From Pedobacter sp. KBW06 (GTDB taxonomy: Bacteria; Bacteroidota; Bacteroidia; Sphingobacteriales; Sphingobacteriaceae), in the NCBI RefSeq assembly GCF_003852525.1, contig NZ_QAJL01000004.1:408009-472008 (forward strand): a DNA stretch of 64,000 nt, written 5' to 3'. Every line of letters begins with the position of its first letter. Position 1 is the first letter of the stretch. The position numbers were made by a program, and so were the translations under genes. Under the pieces are notes generated by a model. The model saw only the letters and a list, made by a program, of their open reading frames with translations. It did not search any database and had not been told where the DNA came from. Shown piece by piece: positions 1 to 8,056 of this stretch.

Positions 1-163
1 CACCTGCAGCTTCGATCTCTGTTACCGTTTGTTGTGCCGCATCCGCATTCAATTCAATGATGTGCACCTTGGCGCCCTGTTTCGCAAAAAGCATGGAAAT
101 GGCTTTACCTATTCCACTACCTCCACCTGTAATAATTGCTGATTTTCCTTTTAAACTGAACAT
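1..163 (-). CDS. SDR family oxidoreductase, N-terminal part (cut by window edge)
   Basis: The visible 54 residues begin MFSLKGKSAIITGGGSGIGK, which is the Rossmann fold TGxxxGIG cofactor loop of short-chain dehydrogenases, followed by the acidic end of beta-2 (ELNAD) that usually favours NAD over NADP. The rest lies beyond base 1. It sits 9 bp downstream of a UxaA-family dehydratase in an operon with fucosidase, fucose transporter and mutarotase. I therefore infer a dehydrogenase of non-phosphorylative L-fucose breakdown: either L-fucose dehydrogenase or 2-keto-3-deoxy-L-fuconate dehydrogenase. The family call is solid; the substrate is inference from context only. Confidence 0.85.
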   Translation of the reverse strand, partial: MFSLKGKSAIITGGGSGIGKAISMLFAKQGAKVHIIELNADAAQQTVTEIEAAG

Positions 164-172
164 ATTTTATTG

Positions 173-1831
173 CTATAATGAAACGCCTCTTTTCCATGGG
201 ATAAAATCATCCTGGTTGAGCAATACTGCTTTCGGAGTAATTTCCCCGCTGGCAGCTTTGATGCAATATTCCAGAATTTCAATGCCCATCTCTTCAATTG
301 TTTTCTCTCCGCGGATGATCGCACCCGTATCGATGTCAATGATGTCACTCATCCTTGTCGCCAGTTGCGTATTGGTAGCCACCTTGATCACCGGACATAC
401 CGGATTTCCTGTTGGGGTTCCCAGACCGGTAGTAAACAAGATCAGGGTTGCACCACTTGCTGCTTTTCCTGTCGTCGCTTCCACATCATTTCCCGGAGTA
501 CATACGAGGCTTAATCCTGGTTTGGTTACCGGCTCCGTATAATCCAGAACATCCACTACCGGTGAAGTTCCTGCTTTTTTTGCCGCTCCGGTACTTTTTA
601 TTGCATCCGTAATCAGGCCATCTTTAATGTTTCCCGGCGAAGGGTTCATATGAAAGCCCGAGCCTACTGCATGTGCCTGCGCATCGTATTCCTGCATCAG
701 GCGGATAAATTTATCGGCAGTAGGTTTATCCACGCATCTGTCGATGATGTTCTGCTCTGCACCGCATAATTCCGGAAATTCGGCCAGCAGTACTTTAGCA
801 CCTAAAGCCACCAACAGATCGGAAGTATAACCTACCGATGGGTTGGCAGAGATTCCGCTAAAACCATCACTTCCACCGCATTTCACCCCTACACACAACT
901 CGCTGAGTGGCGCCGGGGCACGTTCTATTTTGTTAATTTCTGTCAGGCCGACAAAGGTTTTGAGGATCGCTTCTTTAATCAGTTGCTCCTCACTCTGACT
1001 TTGCTGCTGTTCAAAAATTAAGATGTTCTTATCGAATGCAGGATTTCTTTTCTTTACATCATTCAGCAGGTCCTGTGTCTGCAAATGCTGACAACCCAGA
1101 CTTAGCACCGTAATTCCGGCCACATTGGGATGGTCTGCATAAGCCGCCAGCAGGTTACTCAGCAAAGCGGAATCCTGTCTCGTACCGCCACAACCTCCCT
1201 GATGGTTCAAAAATTTAATCCCATCTACATTTTTAAACACCCTGTTTTTTGCGGGCTGTACCGCCGAAAGACTATCCAGCTGAAAGGAAGCAATACTTTC
1301 TCCTTCATTGAAAGCATTCAGCAACTGATCCGTAAACAGCCTGTATTTATCCGTTACTGCGTAACCCAGGGTATGGTATAAAGATTCTTTGATCACATCC
1401 AGGTTTCTGTTTTCACAGAATACGGTAGGTACAAACAACCAGTAGTTTGCTGTCCCTACTCTTCCATCTTTACGGTGATAGCCGTTAAAAGTACGGTTAA
1501 CAAAGGCAGAAACATCTGGTTTTTGCCACTGATAATTTACGTCTCTGAAACTATAATCCTGCGAAGCATGATGAATGTTCTCCGTGGTCATCAGACCTCC
1601 TTTAAGAATCGGAGTAGTGGCTTTTCCAACCAGGACCCCATACATCAGCACCTCCTCGTCTACCTTCAGGTCTGTGATAAAGAATTTATGTTTTGCACGG
1701 ATATCATCCTGTAAGATGATCTGTGAATTGTTCCATTCGATGACCTGTCCTTTAGGTAAATCCTGTAAGGCTACCAGAACATTATCATCCGGATGGATTT
1801 GTAAAAAACTACTTTTAGTGCTTGCTGACAT
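173..1831 (-). CDS. UxaA-family altronate/fuconate-type dehydratase
   Basis: A 552-residue protein with an N-terminal SAF-like domain (about residues 10-90) and the large UxaA catalytic part beginning near NGYHRKDGRVGTANYW. Cys-rich motifs typical of the iron-dependent family are visible (HQGGCGGTRQD, GVKCGGSDGFSG, and a CGAEQ segment). The length equals that of full-length altronate dehydratases in which both halves are fused. UxaA proteins remove water from sugar acids such as D-altronate. Here the neighbours are fucosidase, FucP, mutarotase and an SDR, so L-fuconate is a more likely substrate than altronate; this is inference. It starts 6 bp after the mutarotase stop, in one operon. Confidence 0.88.
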   Translation of the reverse strand: MSASTKSSFLQIHPDDNVLVALQDLPKGQVIEWNNSQIILQDDIRAKHKFFITDLKVDEEVLMYGVLVGKATTPILKGGLMTTENIHHASQDYSFRDVNYQWQKPDVSAFVNRTFNGYHRKDGRVGTANYWLFVPTVFCENRNLDVIKESLYHTLGYAVTDKYRLFTDQLLNAFNEGESIASFQLDSLSAVQPAKNRVFKNVDGIKFLNHQGGCGGTRQDSALLSNLLAAYADHPNVAGITVLSLGCQHLQTQDLLNDVKKRNPAFDKNILIFEQQQSQSEEQLIKEAILKTFVGLTEINKIERAPAPLSELCVGVKCGGSDGFSGISANPSVGYTSDLLVALGAKVLLAEFPELCGAEQNIIDRCVDKPTADKFIRLMQEYDAQAHAVGSGFHMNPSPGNIKDGLITDAIKSTGAAKKAGTSPVVDVLDYTEPVTKPGLSLVCTPGNDVEATTGKAASGATLILFTTGLGTPTGNPVCPVIKVATNTQLATRMSDIIDIDTGAIIRGEKTIEEMGIEILEYCIKAASGEITPKAVLLNQDDFIPWKRGVSL

Positions 1832-1837
1832 TACCCT

Positions 1838-2170
1838 TTATAATTGAAATATTTTATCCATCATCATCCATTTCTCACCGGGTTTAGCTCCCGGTACTGC
1901 CTGTTGATATTTCCACATTAATGTTTCCCATTCCTGTACCTTTTCATTTCCGGCATCCATGGCTGCTTTTTGCTCAAAACTAAAGTCCTCATTCACCTCC
2001 ATGATCATGAACAGGCGGTTACCTGTCCTGTAGATCTCCATATTCAGAATTCCCGAGGTTTTGATACTTTCTATAATCTCCGGCCAAACCGCCTTATGCA
2101 TTTCCTCATATTCTGCGATCAGCTGATCATCCGCTTTCAAATCCAGCGTTAAATAATATTGCTTACTCAT
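1838..2170 (-). CDS. L-rhamnose/L-fucose mutarotase family protein (DUF718)
   Basis: A 110-residue protein starting MSKQYYLTLDLKADDQLIAEY, a small alpha/beta barrel sugar mutarotase of the RhaM/DUF718 family. The segment YEEMHKAVWPEI and the conserved GILNMEIYRTGNRLFMIMEV with a late WWMM-like end (KWMMMDKIF) are family hallmarks. These cytoplasmic enzymes interconvert alpha and beta anomers of a deoxy sugar. I take the ATG at 2170 as start, because the in-frame extension to 2185 has only a TTG. The start overlaps the end of fucP by 8 bp, so translation is probably coupled. Fucose rather than rhamnose is inferred from the fucosidase and FucP next door. Confidence 0.88.
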   Translation of the reverse strand: MSKQYYLTLDLKADDQLIAEYEEMHKAVWPEIIESIKTSGILNMEIYRTGNRLFMIMEVNEDFSFEQKAAMDAGNEKVQEWETLMWKYQQAVPGAKPGEKWMMMDKIFQL

Positions 2171-3419
2171 AACTTTTATTTTCAATCACCTTATGGCCTT
2201 TTATGCCAAACAGGAATACCACTACAAAACAGATTAAAGGGACAATATATCCCACTTGAATATTGTGCGTCAGATCACTGATATAACCCATTACCGGAGG
2301 TAATATGGCACCACCAACGATAGACATAATGATTAAACTACTTCCAAACTTGGTATCCTTACCAAGGTCTTTAATCCCAAGAGAAAAGATGGTTGGGAAC
2401 ATGATCGACATAAAAAAGGCAATTCCTATTACCGCATACAACGCAATAGTTCCACTGGATGTTATGGCTACGATACATAAAATGACATTAATTAAAGCAT
2501 AGACAGACAGGAGTTTTCCTGCGCCGATGAACTTCATCAGGAAGGTTCCGAAAAACCTGCCAATCATAAAAGCCATTCCCATTCCGTATCCCGCATATTT
2601 TGCGGCCTGTTGCTCGTCTATTCCTGCCGCTTTGGTGGCATATAAGATGAAGAAGCTAAATACACAAACCTGTGCCCCTACGTAGAAAAACTGCGCGGCA
2701 ACAGCCCAGCTTAGGTGACGGTGTGCCAGGGCATGAAAGATCCCTGTTTTCTCTCCTTCTTTTTGTTCTGTTTCTTTAATCTCCGGCAGCTTTAAGAAAG
2801 CGAAGATAATGGCAATCACCAGAATGATGCTTCCCAGAATCAGGTATGGTAACTTCACACTGGAAGCTTCCGAGGCTAAAGCCACCTGTTTTGCAGATTC
2901 CGTCATTGCGCTCAACTCTGTATCTGAATATCCTTTTGTCAGAATAATCTTCGCTCCGATAATTGGTGCCAGTGTTGCAGCCAGTCCATTAAATGACTGC
3001 GCGAAATTCAAACGAAAGGTCGAGGTTTCCGGTGGCCCGAGTAAAGAGGCATATGGGTTTGCTGCCGTTTCCAGAATGGTCAGTCCGCAGGCAATGATAA
3101 AAAGTGCAATCAGGAAGAAAAAATACAGCTGCGTATTTGCCGCGGGAATAAATAGAAAAGACCCTATTGCAAACAACAGCAAACCTATGATGATACCTGT
3201 TTTGTATCCATACTTTTTCATGATAAACCCTGCAGGTAATGCCATCAGGAAGTAAGCAATAAATACCGCGGAATCCACCAGTGAAGCCTGCAGTGTAGAA
3301 AGACTGAACGACTTCTTCAGGTGAGGAATAAGGATTGGATCAAGATTGTGCACGAAACCCCACATAAAAAACAGGGACGTGATCATGATGAATGGAAAAA
3401 GGTATTTATTTTTAGTCAT
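2163..3419 (-). CDS. fucP: L-fucose:H+ symporter-like MFS permease
   Basis: A 418-residue membrane protein with about 12 hydrophobic segments and MFS loops (GFIMKKYGYKTGI between helices 2 and 3). The N-terminal FMWGFVHNLDPILIPHLKKSF and the LETAANPYASLLGP segment are typical of the FucP family of sugar:proton symporters in the inner membrane. I use the ATG at 3419; an upstream extension to 3443 depends on TTG. It lies between the GH29 fucosidase and the mutarotase, which fits uptake of released L-fucose. A copy of a 16-bp box shared with two glycosidase genes lies 70-85 bp upstream. Glucose/galactose transporters of the same family are the main alternative. Confidence 0.9.
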   Translation of the reverse strand: MTKNKYLFPFIMITSLFFMWGFVHNLDPILIPHLKKSFSLSTLQASLVDSAVFIAYFLMALPAGFIMKKYGYKTGIIIGLLLFAIGSFLFIPAANTQLYFFFLIALFIIACGLTILETAANPYASLLGPPETSTFRLNFAQSFNGLAATLAPIIGAKIILTKGYSDTELSAMTESAKQVALASEASSVKLPYLILGSIILVIAIIFAFLKLPEIKETEQKEGEKTGIFHALAHRHLSWAVAAQFFYVGAQVCVFSFFILYATKAAGIDEQQAAKYAGYGMGMAFMIGRFFGTFLMKFIGAGKLLSVYALINVILCIVAITSSGTIALYAVIGIAFFMSIMFPTIFSLGIKDLGKDTKFGSSLIIMSIVGGAILPPVMGYISDLTHNIQVGYIVPLICFVVVFLFGIKGHKVIENKSYE

Positions 3420-3488
3420 TGGTTTAATTTTTTGGTTATCCAAAGGACGCGAATTATGTTACATTTTATTTTATGATTTTATCATATC

Positions 3489-3504
3489 ATTAAATGATTT
3501 TGGC
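3489..3504 (-). promoter_or_regulatory. Shared upstream box, copy 1 (fucP)
   Basis: On the minus strand this reads GCCAAAATCATTTAAT, matching 14 of 16 bases of the box found upstream of the fucosidase and hexosaminidase genes. It begins at the last base of the fucosidase stop codon and lies 70-85 bp before the fucP ATG. It may be a regulator site giving fucP its own control inside the operon. Function is inferred. Confidence 0.45.
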
Positions 3505-5648
3505 TACTTTCTATGCAATTTAAGGGCAACATTTGACAATCCCAGTGTAGTATGCGGCGACAAAGGACGGTGCAGCTGCCAGCTGAAAGGATAGTATTTT
3601 CCCTTTTCCATAGTCAGTTCCGGCAGGTCCTTATAATAGATCTGCTGTTTTAAATTATTGCTGATTCCTACAGTGATGTCTTTCTTGTAACCATTGTAAA
3701 ACTTGACCAGCAATTGGTTCTTCCCTTTTTTCAAAGGCAGCAAAATCACATCATTCAGTTTCGCCTCTTTAAATGGATTGTTGTGCTTGGCCAGGATTTC
3801 ACCGTTGAGGGTTACAATGACACCATCAGTGCTCGTTATGCCGGCAAGGTAAGACTGATCTGCTTCGGAGTTGATCTCCTGCATCAGATAGATTGCAGTC
3901 TCTGTTTCTGCAGGCAAGGTATACTGTTCATTATTCTTCCATTCCGTTTTCTTTGTCCAGGTTTGACCGGTATTTTTCCCCCAGGCAATTCCTGAATTTA
4001 GGGCATGAATATCTCCTGGAAAACCATCAATACCAGCACCCGAGGGGCCTGAAAGATAGATTGCTCCCCAGCTGAGACCTCCTGATTTCGGAAGTTCTTC
4101 TATTTTCCCATCAGAGAAAGAGACCGCAGAAACTTTTCCGTTCAGCTCCAGGTCAATGGTCTTATTTTTTTCCTGATCTGAGTAATAGATTCTCGGAACG
4201 TATTTTCCGGATGCTGTGGCTTGTAAGGTCCAGGATTCTTTGACCGTACTTTGATATCTGGTATTGTAATCAATTCCCGAATTACTGTAGTGCTTAAAGG
4301 CATTATGGGAATTAAGGAGAATTTCTTCCTTGTTTAACGCAATGATATTTGCGGGCGGAACCTGATATCCATTCACAAAAGTGATGGCAATTACTTTAAA
4401 CTCCTTCTGGATGTCCAGACCTTCCGGAACGCTGATCTTTACGCCCGACTGATCCTGTGAGAAAGCAATTTTTTGTTTTGCTTCTCCAAGAACAGCTATG
4501 CTTTTGATCTTGCCCTGGAGTCCGGGTAAGGTAATCTGTCCGTTCTCAGGACGCTCCAGCAAGTGTAAAAAAATCTTGTTGGTTTTGCTCGTTAAGCTCC
4601 CCCATTTAAAGGAGATATGAAAGGGATCCGGATCAGCAGCATAAATTGCTTCTCCATTTTTATCCAGCCACTTTCCTATTTTCAGCAATACATCCTTTTC
4701 AAAATCTACCACGCTTCCATCTCCCTTAGGGCCAATATTTAACAAAAAGTTTCCGCCCCTGCTCACCACACGAATCAGGCTCGTTAACTTTTCTCTTGTT
4801 TTCTCCTCCTCGCTTCCGCGATTCTGCCAGGAACGGTAGCTCCAGGTTTCATCAAAGAAAGAAGCAGGAGATTGCCATGGTACGCCAATCGTATAATCGG
4901 GTTCCTGGTTATCCCCCATCACATTAAAGTCGCCCATATCGTTTCCAATCCGGCTGCCGATCATACAATCGGGCTGAAGGCGGTGAACCAGATCTCTTAA
5001 TTCTCTACTTTCTGTTGCACTCTGAGAGCCCATATCAAACCATAGCTCGGATATTGGACCATAGTTACTCAACAATTCTGTGATCTGTTTTTTATTGTAT
5101 TCCACATGCTCCGGTGTAATGTAATCCGAGTTGCTGCTCGAAATCGGCGAAGCCTGAGGAAAATGCCAGTCGATCAACGAAAAGTACAATCCGAAGCGCA
5201 ATCCCCCACGTTTACAAGCTTCAGAAAGCTCTTTTAAGACATCTCTTTTATAGGGCGTCGCATCTACCACATTAAAATCAGTGGTATTCGTTTTAAACAT
5301 ACAAAAGCCATCATGGTGTTTAGAAGTGATCACAATAGAGCGCATCCCTGCCTTTTTTGCCAGAGAGACGATAGAATCGGGGTTCCATTTTTCCGGATTA
5401 AACCTTTTAGCTACTTTAGCATAGGTATCACTATAGATTCCTGCATGGGCCTGAATTTGCTCACTTAAGCCTTTAGCCACCGGCTTTCCTTCCCATACTC
5501 CACCCAACACGGAATAAATGCCATAATGGATAAACATCGTATACTTCTGATCCTGCCAGGCCTTCAAAGCTTTGGGATCATGTTGTGAAAAACTAAAACT
5601 GCTCCAAAGCAGGAGCATGAACAGCAGGATGCCTGATTTTTGTTTCAT
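3504..5648 (-). CDS. Secreted alpha-L-fucosidase, GH29
   Basis: A 714-residue protein with a signal peptide ending near SFSFSQ (residues 1-22), so it is exported. The GH29 barrel covers roughly residues 25-340, with KHHDGFCMF (about 110-118) and the catalytic nucleophile Asp205 in ELWFDMG. A C-terminal half of about 370 residues adds beta-rich domains; the last part (LLPLKKGKNQLLVKFYNG) resembles a PA14/galactose-binding type module. The enzyme releases terminal L-fucose from glycans in the periplasm or outside. It is first in an operon with fucP and fucose catabolic genes. A 16-bp box lies 117-132 bp upstream. Confidence 0.93.
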   Translation of the reverse strand: MKQKSGILLFMLLLWSSFSFSQHDPKALKAWQDQKYTMFIHYGIYSVLGGVWEGKPVAKGLSEQIQAHAGIYSDTYAKVAKRFNPEKWNPDSIVSLAKKAGMRSIVITSKHHDGFCMFKTNTTDFNVVDATPYKRDVLKELSEACKRGGLRFGLYFSLIDWHFPQASPISSSNSDYITPEHVEYNKKQITELLSNYGPISELWFDMGSQSATESRELRDLVHRLQPDCMIGSRIGNDMGDFNVMGDNQEPDYTIGVPWQSPASFFDETWSYRSWQNRGSEEEKTREKLTSLIRVVSRGGNFLLNIGPKGDGSVVDFEKDVLLKIGKWLDKNGEAIYAADPDPFHISFKWGSLTSKTNKIFLHLLERPENGQITLPGLQGKIKSIAVLGEAKQKIAFSQDQSGVKISVPEGLDIQKEFKVIAITFVNGYQVPPANIIALNKEEILLNSHNAFKHYSNSGIDYNTRYQSTVKESWTLQATASGKYVPRIYYSDQEKNKTIDLELNGKVSAVSFSDGKIEELPKSGGLSWGAIYLSGPSGAGIDGFPGDIHALNSGIAWGKNTGQTWTKKTEWKNNEQYTLPAETETAIYLMQEINSEADQSYLAGITSTDGVIVTLNGEILAKHNNPFKEAKLNDVILLPLKKGKNQLLVKFYNGYKKDITVGISNNLKQQIYYKDLPELTMEKGKYYPFSWQLHRPLSPHTTLGLSNVALKLHRK

Positions 5649-5670
5649 CGTTAATTCTATTTGGATTTAG

Positions 5671-5682
5671 GTGGTTCTTTTT
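5671..5682 (-). promoter_or_regulatory. Second shared 12-bp box upstream of fucosidase
   Basis: Minus strand AAAAAGAACCAC. The identical 12-mer occurs upstream of the GH20 gene at 21369-21380. The distance to the 16-bp box differs (82 bp here, 10 bp there), so the two may be separate sites. Function unknown. Confidence 0.3.
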
Positions 5683-5764
5683 AAGACGTATTCAATTTAA
5701 TTAAAAGCGGCTAATTCAAAGAAAGGAAATTGAAGGGGATAAAGTTTTCTGAATTTGTCAAATG

Positions 5765-5780
5765 ATTAAGCGATTTTGGC
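5765..5780 (-). promoter_or_regulatory. Shared upstream box, copy 2 (fucosidase)
   Basis: Minus strand GCCAAAATCGCTTAAT, identical over all 16 bases to the copy upstream of the GH20 hexosaminidase. It lies 117-132 bp before the fucosidase ATG. It is not itself a palindrome, so an AraC-like or hybrid two-component regulator would fit better than a simple dimeric repressor. That is inference. Confidence 0.55.
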
Positions 5781-5960
5781 AGGCATAAGATTGTTACCCA
5801 ATAAAATGTATTAGCCAGGGATAGAGCATAGCTCCCTTACTCTAAATATACCCCTTCAGGTACAATGAGCATTTATAATGTCCTGTTTTCATGGTATGAT
5901 ACCCGAAAGGGTATAAAAGTAAATATCTTTCGTCATTATGCACCAGAAAATCAAAAGACC
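5781..5960. other. Divergent intergenic region without a gene
   Basis: Between the fucosidase (minus) and the SDR/AraC cassette (plus). I find no convincing coding frame. There is a small hairpin, ATACCC-GAAA-GGGTAT at 5899-5914, and otherwise AT-rich sequence that probably carries promoters for both sides. Confidence 0.5.
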
Positions 5961-6000
5961 GGTCCTTAAAACAAAGTAAAATAGGTCTTTAAAACAAAGT
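5961..6000 (+). promoter_or_regulatory. Tandem 17-bp operator-like repeat before SDR gene
   Basis: GGTCCTTAAAACAAAGT at 5961-5977 and GGTCTTTAAAACAAAGT at 5984-6000 differ at one base and are spaced 23 bp apart, about two helical turns. The proximal copy ends 19 bp before the promoter -7 box. Direct repeats overlapping the -35 region are the usual geometry for AraC activators, and an AraC gene follows the SDR gene. Confidence 0.55.
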
Positions 6001-6019
6001 CGAAAACTTTAACCCCATC

Positions 6020-6027
6020 TACTTTTG
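6020..6027 (+). promoter_or_regulatory. Promoter -7 box for SDR gene
   Basis: TACTTTTG matches the Bacteroidota -7 consensus TAnnTTTG. The ATG follows at 6049, giving a leader of roughly 15 nt. No clear -33 TTTG is present, consistent with an activator-dependent promoter using the direct repeats just upstream. Confidence 0.55.
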
Positions 6028-6048
6028 TGTCATCAAAACAAAATTGAC

Positions 6049-7068
6049 ATGAAAAAGAACAATTATCAAGGCGCATTACAACAACCGCTAGGTTCAGGAT
6101 TTAACGCCGCATCAACAGCAGCTGAGGTGATCAAAGGAATCAATCTCAGCGGAAAAATTGCAATCGTCACAGGTGGTAACGCCGGCATAGGCCTGGAAAC
6201 CACCAAAGTCCTTGCGGCAGCAGGCGCAACCGTGATTGTCCCTGCAAGGGATATGGAAAAAGCAAAGAAAAACCTCCGGGGTATCCCTAATGTAGAACTG
6301 GAAACAATGGACCTTATTAATCCGGATGCTATAGATGCCTTTGCAGAAAAATTTCTGGCAACAGGCAGGCCATTACACCTCCTGATCAACAATGCAGGCA
6401 TCATGTGGGTGCCATTGAGAAGGGATAGCCGTGGGATAGAATCTCAATTGGCCACCAACCACCTGGGACAGTTTCAACTGGCAGCAAAGTTATGGCCGGC
6501 GCTTAAAAAGGCCAATGGGGCCAGAGTAATCAATGTTTCCTCTTTCGGTCATCAGATGTCAGCGTTCAATTTTGAAGACCCTAATTTTGAGCATCGTGAA
6601 TATGACACCCTGCTCGGCTATGGCCAATCAAAAACAGCAGGTAACCTGTTTGCCCTTGAACTGGACAACCGTGGTCAGGAATTCAACATCAGGGCATATT
6701 CCCTGCATCCCGGTTCTGTTTATGGTACCGACCTTGGCCGGGAAGAGCCCATAGCACTCTTCCAGAAGATGGGTACATATGATGCGGATGGCATCATCAA
6801 ACAGGAAGTGGCCGCTAAATTAAAAACAATTCCGCAAGGGGCGGCTACAACAGTCTGGTGTGCGGTAAGCCCGATGCTGGACACCATTGGTGGGGTATAC
6901 TGTGAAGATTCAGACATTGCTGTACTGGATACGGGAACTATTGAACACAAATACGATGAGCCTTCCACATTGCGTGGCGTACAACCCTATGCACTGGATG
7001 AAGCCAATGCTAAACGGCTATGGACATTAAGTGAAGAAATGACAGGGCTTAGCTTCCTTACTCAATAA
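6049..7068 (+). CDS. SDR family oxidoreductase (retinol-dehydrogenase-like)
   Basis: A 339-residue protein with the cofactor motif TGGNAGIG (about residues 41-48), the NNAG strand motif (LLINNAGIM), and the catalytic YxxxK in LLGYGQSKTAGN. The long form with an N-terminal lead of about 30 residues resembles the protochlorophyllide/retinol dehydrogenase-like branch. PARDMEKAK after beta-2 suggests NADP use. I take the ATG at 6049; the frame opens at a TTG at 6025 that lies on the promoter. An AraC regulator follows 114 bp downstream, so this is probably an inducible oxidoreductase; the substrate is unknown. Confidence 0.85.
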   Translation: MKKNNYQGALQQPLGSGFNAASTAAEVIKGINLSGKIAIVTGGNAGIGLETTKVLAAAGATVIVPARDMEKAKKNLRGIPNVELETMDLINPDAIDAFAEKFLATGRPLHLLINNAGIMWVPLRRDSRGIESQLATNHLGQFQLAAKLWPALKKANGARVINVSSFGHQMSAFNFEDPNFEHREYDTLLGYGQSKTAGNLFALELDNRGQEFNIRAYSLHPGSVYGTDLGREEPIALFQKMGTYDADGIIKQEVAAKLKTIPQGAATTVWCAVSPMLDTIGGVYCEDSDIAVLDTGTIEHKYDEPSTLRGVQPYALDEANAKRLWTLSEEMTGLSFLTQ

Positions 7069-7182
7069 CAATTTCCACATCAGTTTACCCGAAAGAAATC
7101 CAATTTTGGACAATGAATACCACAAAGGCAATTTTTGTTGTATTTTCAATTTGATAAACCATCAATCAGACCAGTCAGGCAT

Positions 7183-8004
7183 ATGGAGCATACCTCGAAA
7201 TACATCACTCCCGACATCAAGCTTTCCTGTTATGAGGATAAGCTTTTCAAATCGGATATCATATTTGACCACCATATGCTGATTTGGTTCATCTCCGGCG
7301 AAACAAAAATAATCCAGGCCGAAGAAAGCCACCACTTTAAAACGGGGGATATTTTTCTAATCCCAAGAAATCAGCCCGCCACGGTCATCAATTTTCCGAA
7401 AGACGGTTTACCACATAAAACGGTAGTGATGTTGCTATCCGCAAAAACGCTTCGTGATTTCTACGCAAATATCAACCCGACCACCGGAATTATCCCCATT
7501 CCAAAAATCAGAAGTTTCAATAGTCATCCCTTACTCGAAAGTTGCCTGACCTCATTAATTCCTTATTTTGACATAAAGGAACTTCCTGAACACATCGCTG
7601 CTTTAAAAATTAAAGAAGCAATCAGCATCCTGAGGGCCATTGATCCTGAAATTGACAGTATCCTGGCAAATTTTGAAGAACCGGGAAAAGTTGACCTGAC
7701 CAGCTTTATGGAAAAGAACTACATGTTCAACATGACCATGGAGAAATTCGGATACCTCACCGGCAGAAGCATCACCACCTTTAAGCGGGATTTTAAGAAG
7801 AGCTATAACACAACGCCTCAAAAATGGCTCACCCAAAAGCGATTGGAACTCGCTCATTACATGATTAGTGAACACCATAAAAAGCCAACGGAGATTATCT
7901 TTGAAGTCGGCTTTGAAAACCTGTCCCACTTCTCTTTTATTTTCAAAAAACAGTTCGGTTATGCACCAACTGAATTATTGGAAGGCAGTATAAAAAAGAT
8001 TTAA
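7183..8004 (+). CDS. AraC family transcriptional regulator
   Basis: A 273-residue protein. The N-terminal half is a cupin-like sensor (WFISGETKIIQAEESHHFKTGDIFLIPRN), and the C-terminal half has two helix-turn-helix motifs: NMTMEKFGYLTGRSITTFKRDFKK and PTEIIFEVGFENLSHFSFIFKKQFGYAPTE. I choose the ATG at 7183 because the upstream frame to 7135 relies on a TTG. It follows the SDR gene in the same orientation and probably controls it through the tandem repeat at 5961-6000. A strong hairpin terminator follows directly. Confidence 0.88.
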   Translation: MEHTSKYITPDIKLSCYEDKLFKSDIIFDHHMLIWFISGETKIIQAEESHHFKTGDIFLIPRNQPATVINFPKDGLPHKTVVMLLSAKTLRDFYANINPTTGIIPIPKIRSFNSHPLLESCLTSLIPYFDIKELPEHIAALKIKEAISILRAIDPEIDSILANFEEPGKVDLTSFMEKNYMFNMTMEKFGYLTGRSITTFKRDFKKSYNTTPQKWLTQKRLELAHYMISEHHKKPTEIIFEVGFENLSHFSFIFKKQFGYAPTELLEGSIKKI

Positions 8005-8010
8005 GAAACA

Positions 8011-8039
8011 AAAATGCCCCGGCATAACCGGGGCATTTT
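8011..8039. terminator. Bidirectional intrinsic terminator
   Basis: A perfect 12-bp stem (8011-8022 with 8028-8039) with a CATAA loop, flanked by A on the left and T on the right, so it reads as a terminator both ways. It separates the convergent araC-like gene and rfbA. Confidence 0.9.
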
Positions 8040-8056
8040 TGTTATTCTTTCGACAA

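Noticed and set aside
5899..5914. Small hairpin with GAAA loop in the fucosidase/SDR gap as a riboswitch or terminator
   Set aside because: The stem has only 6 bp, no T-tract follows, and it fits no riboswitch pattern that I know.
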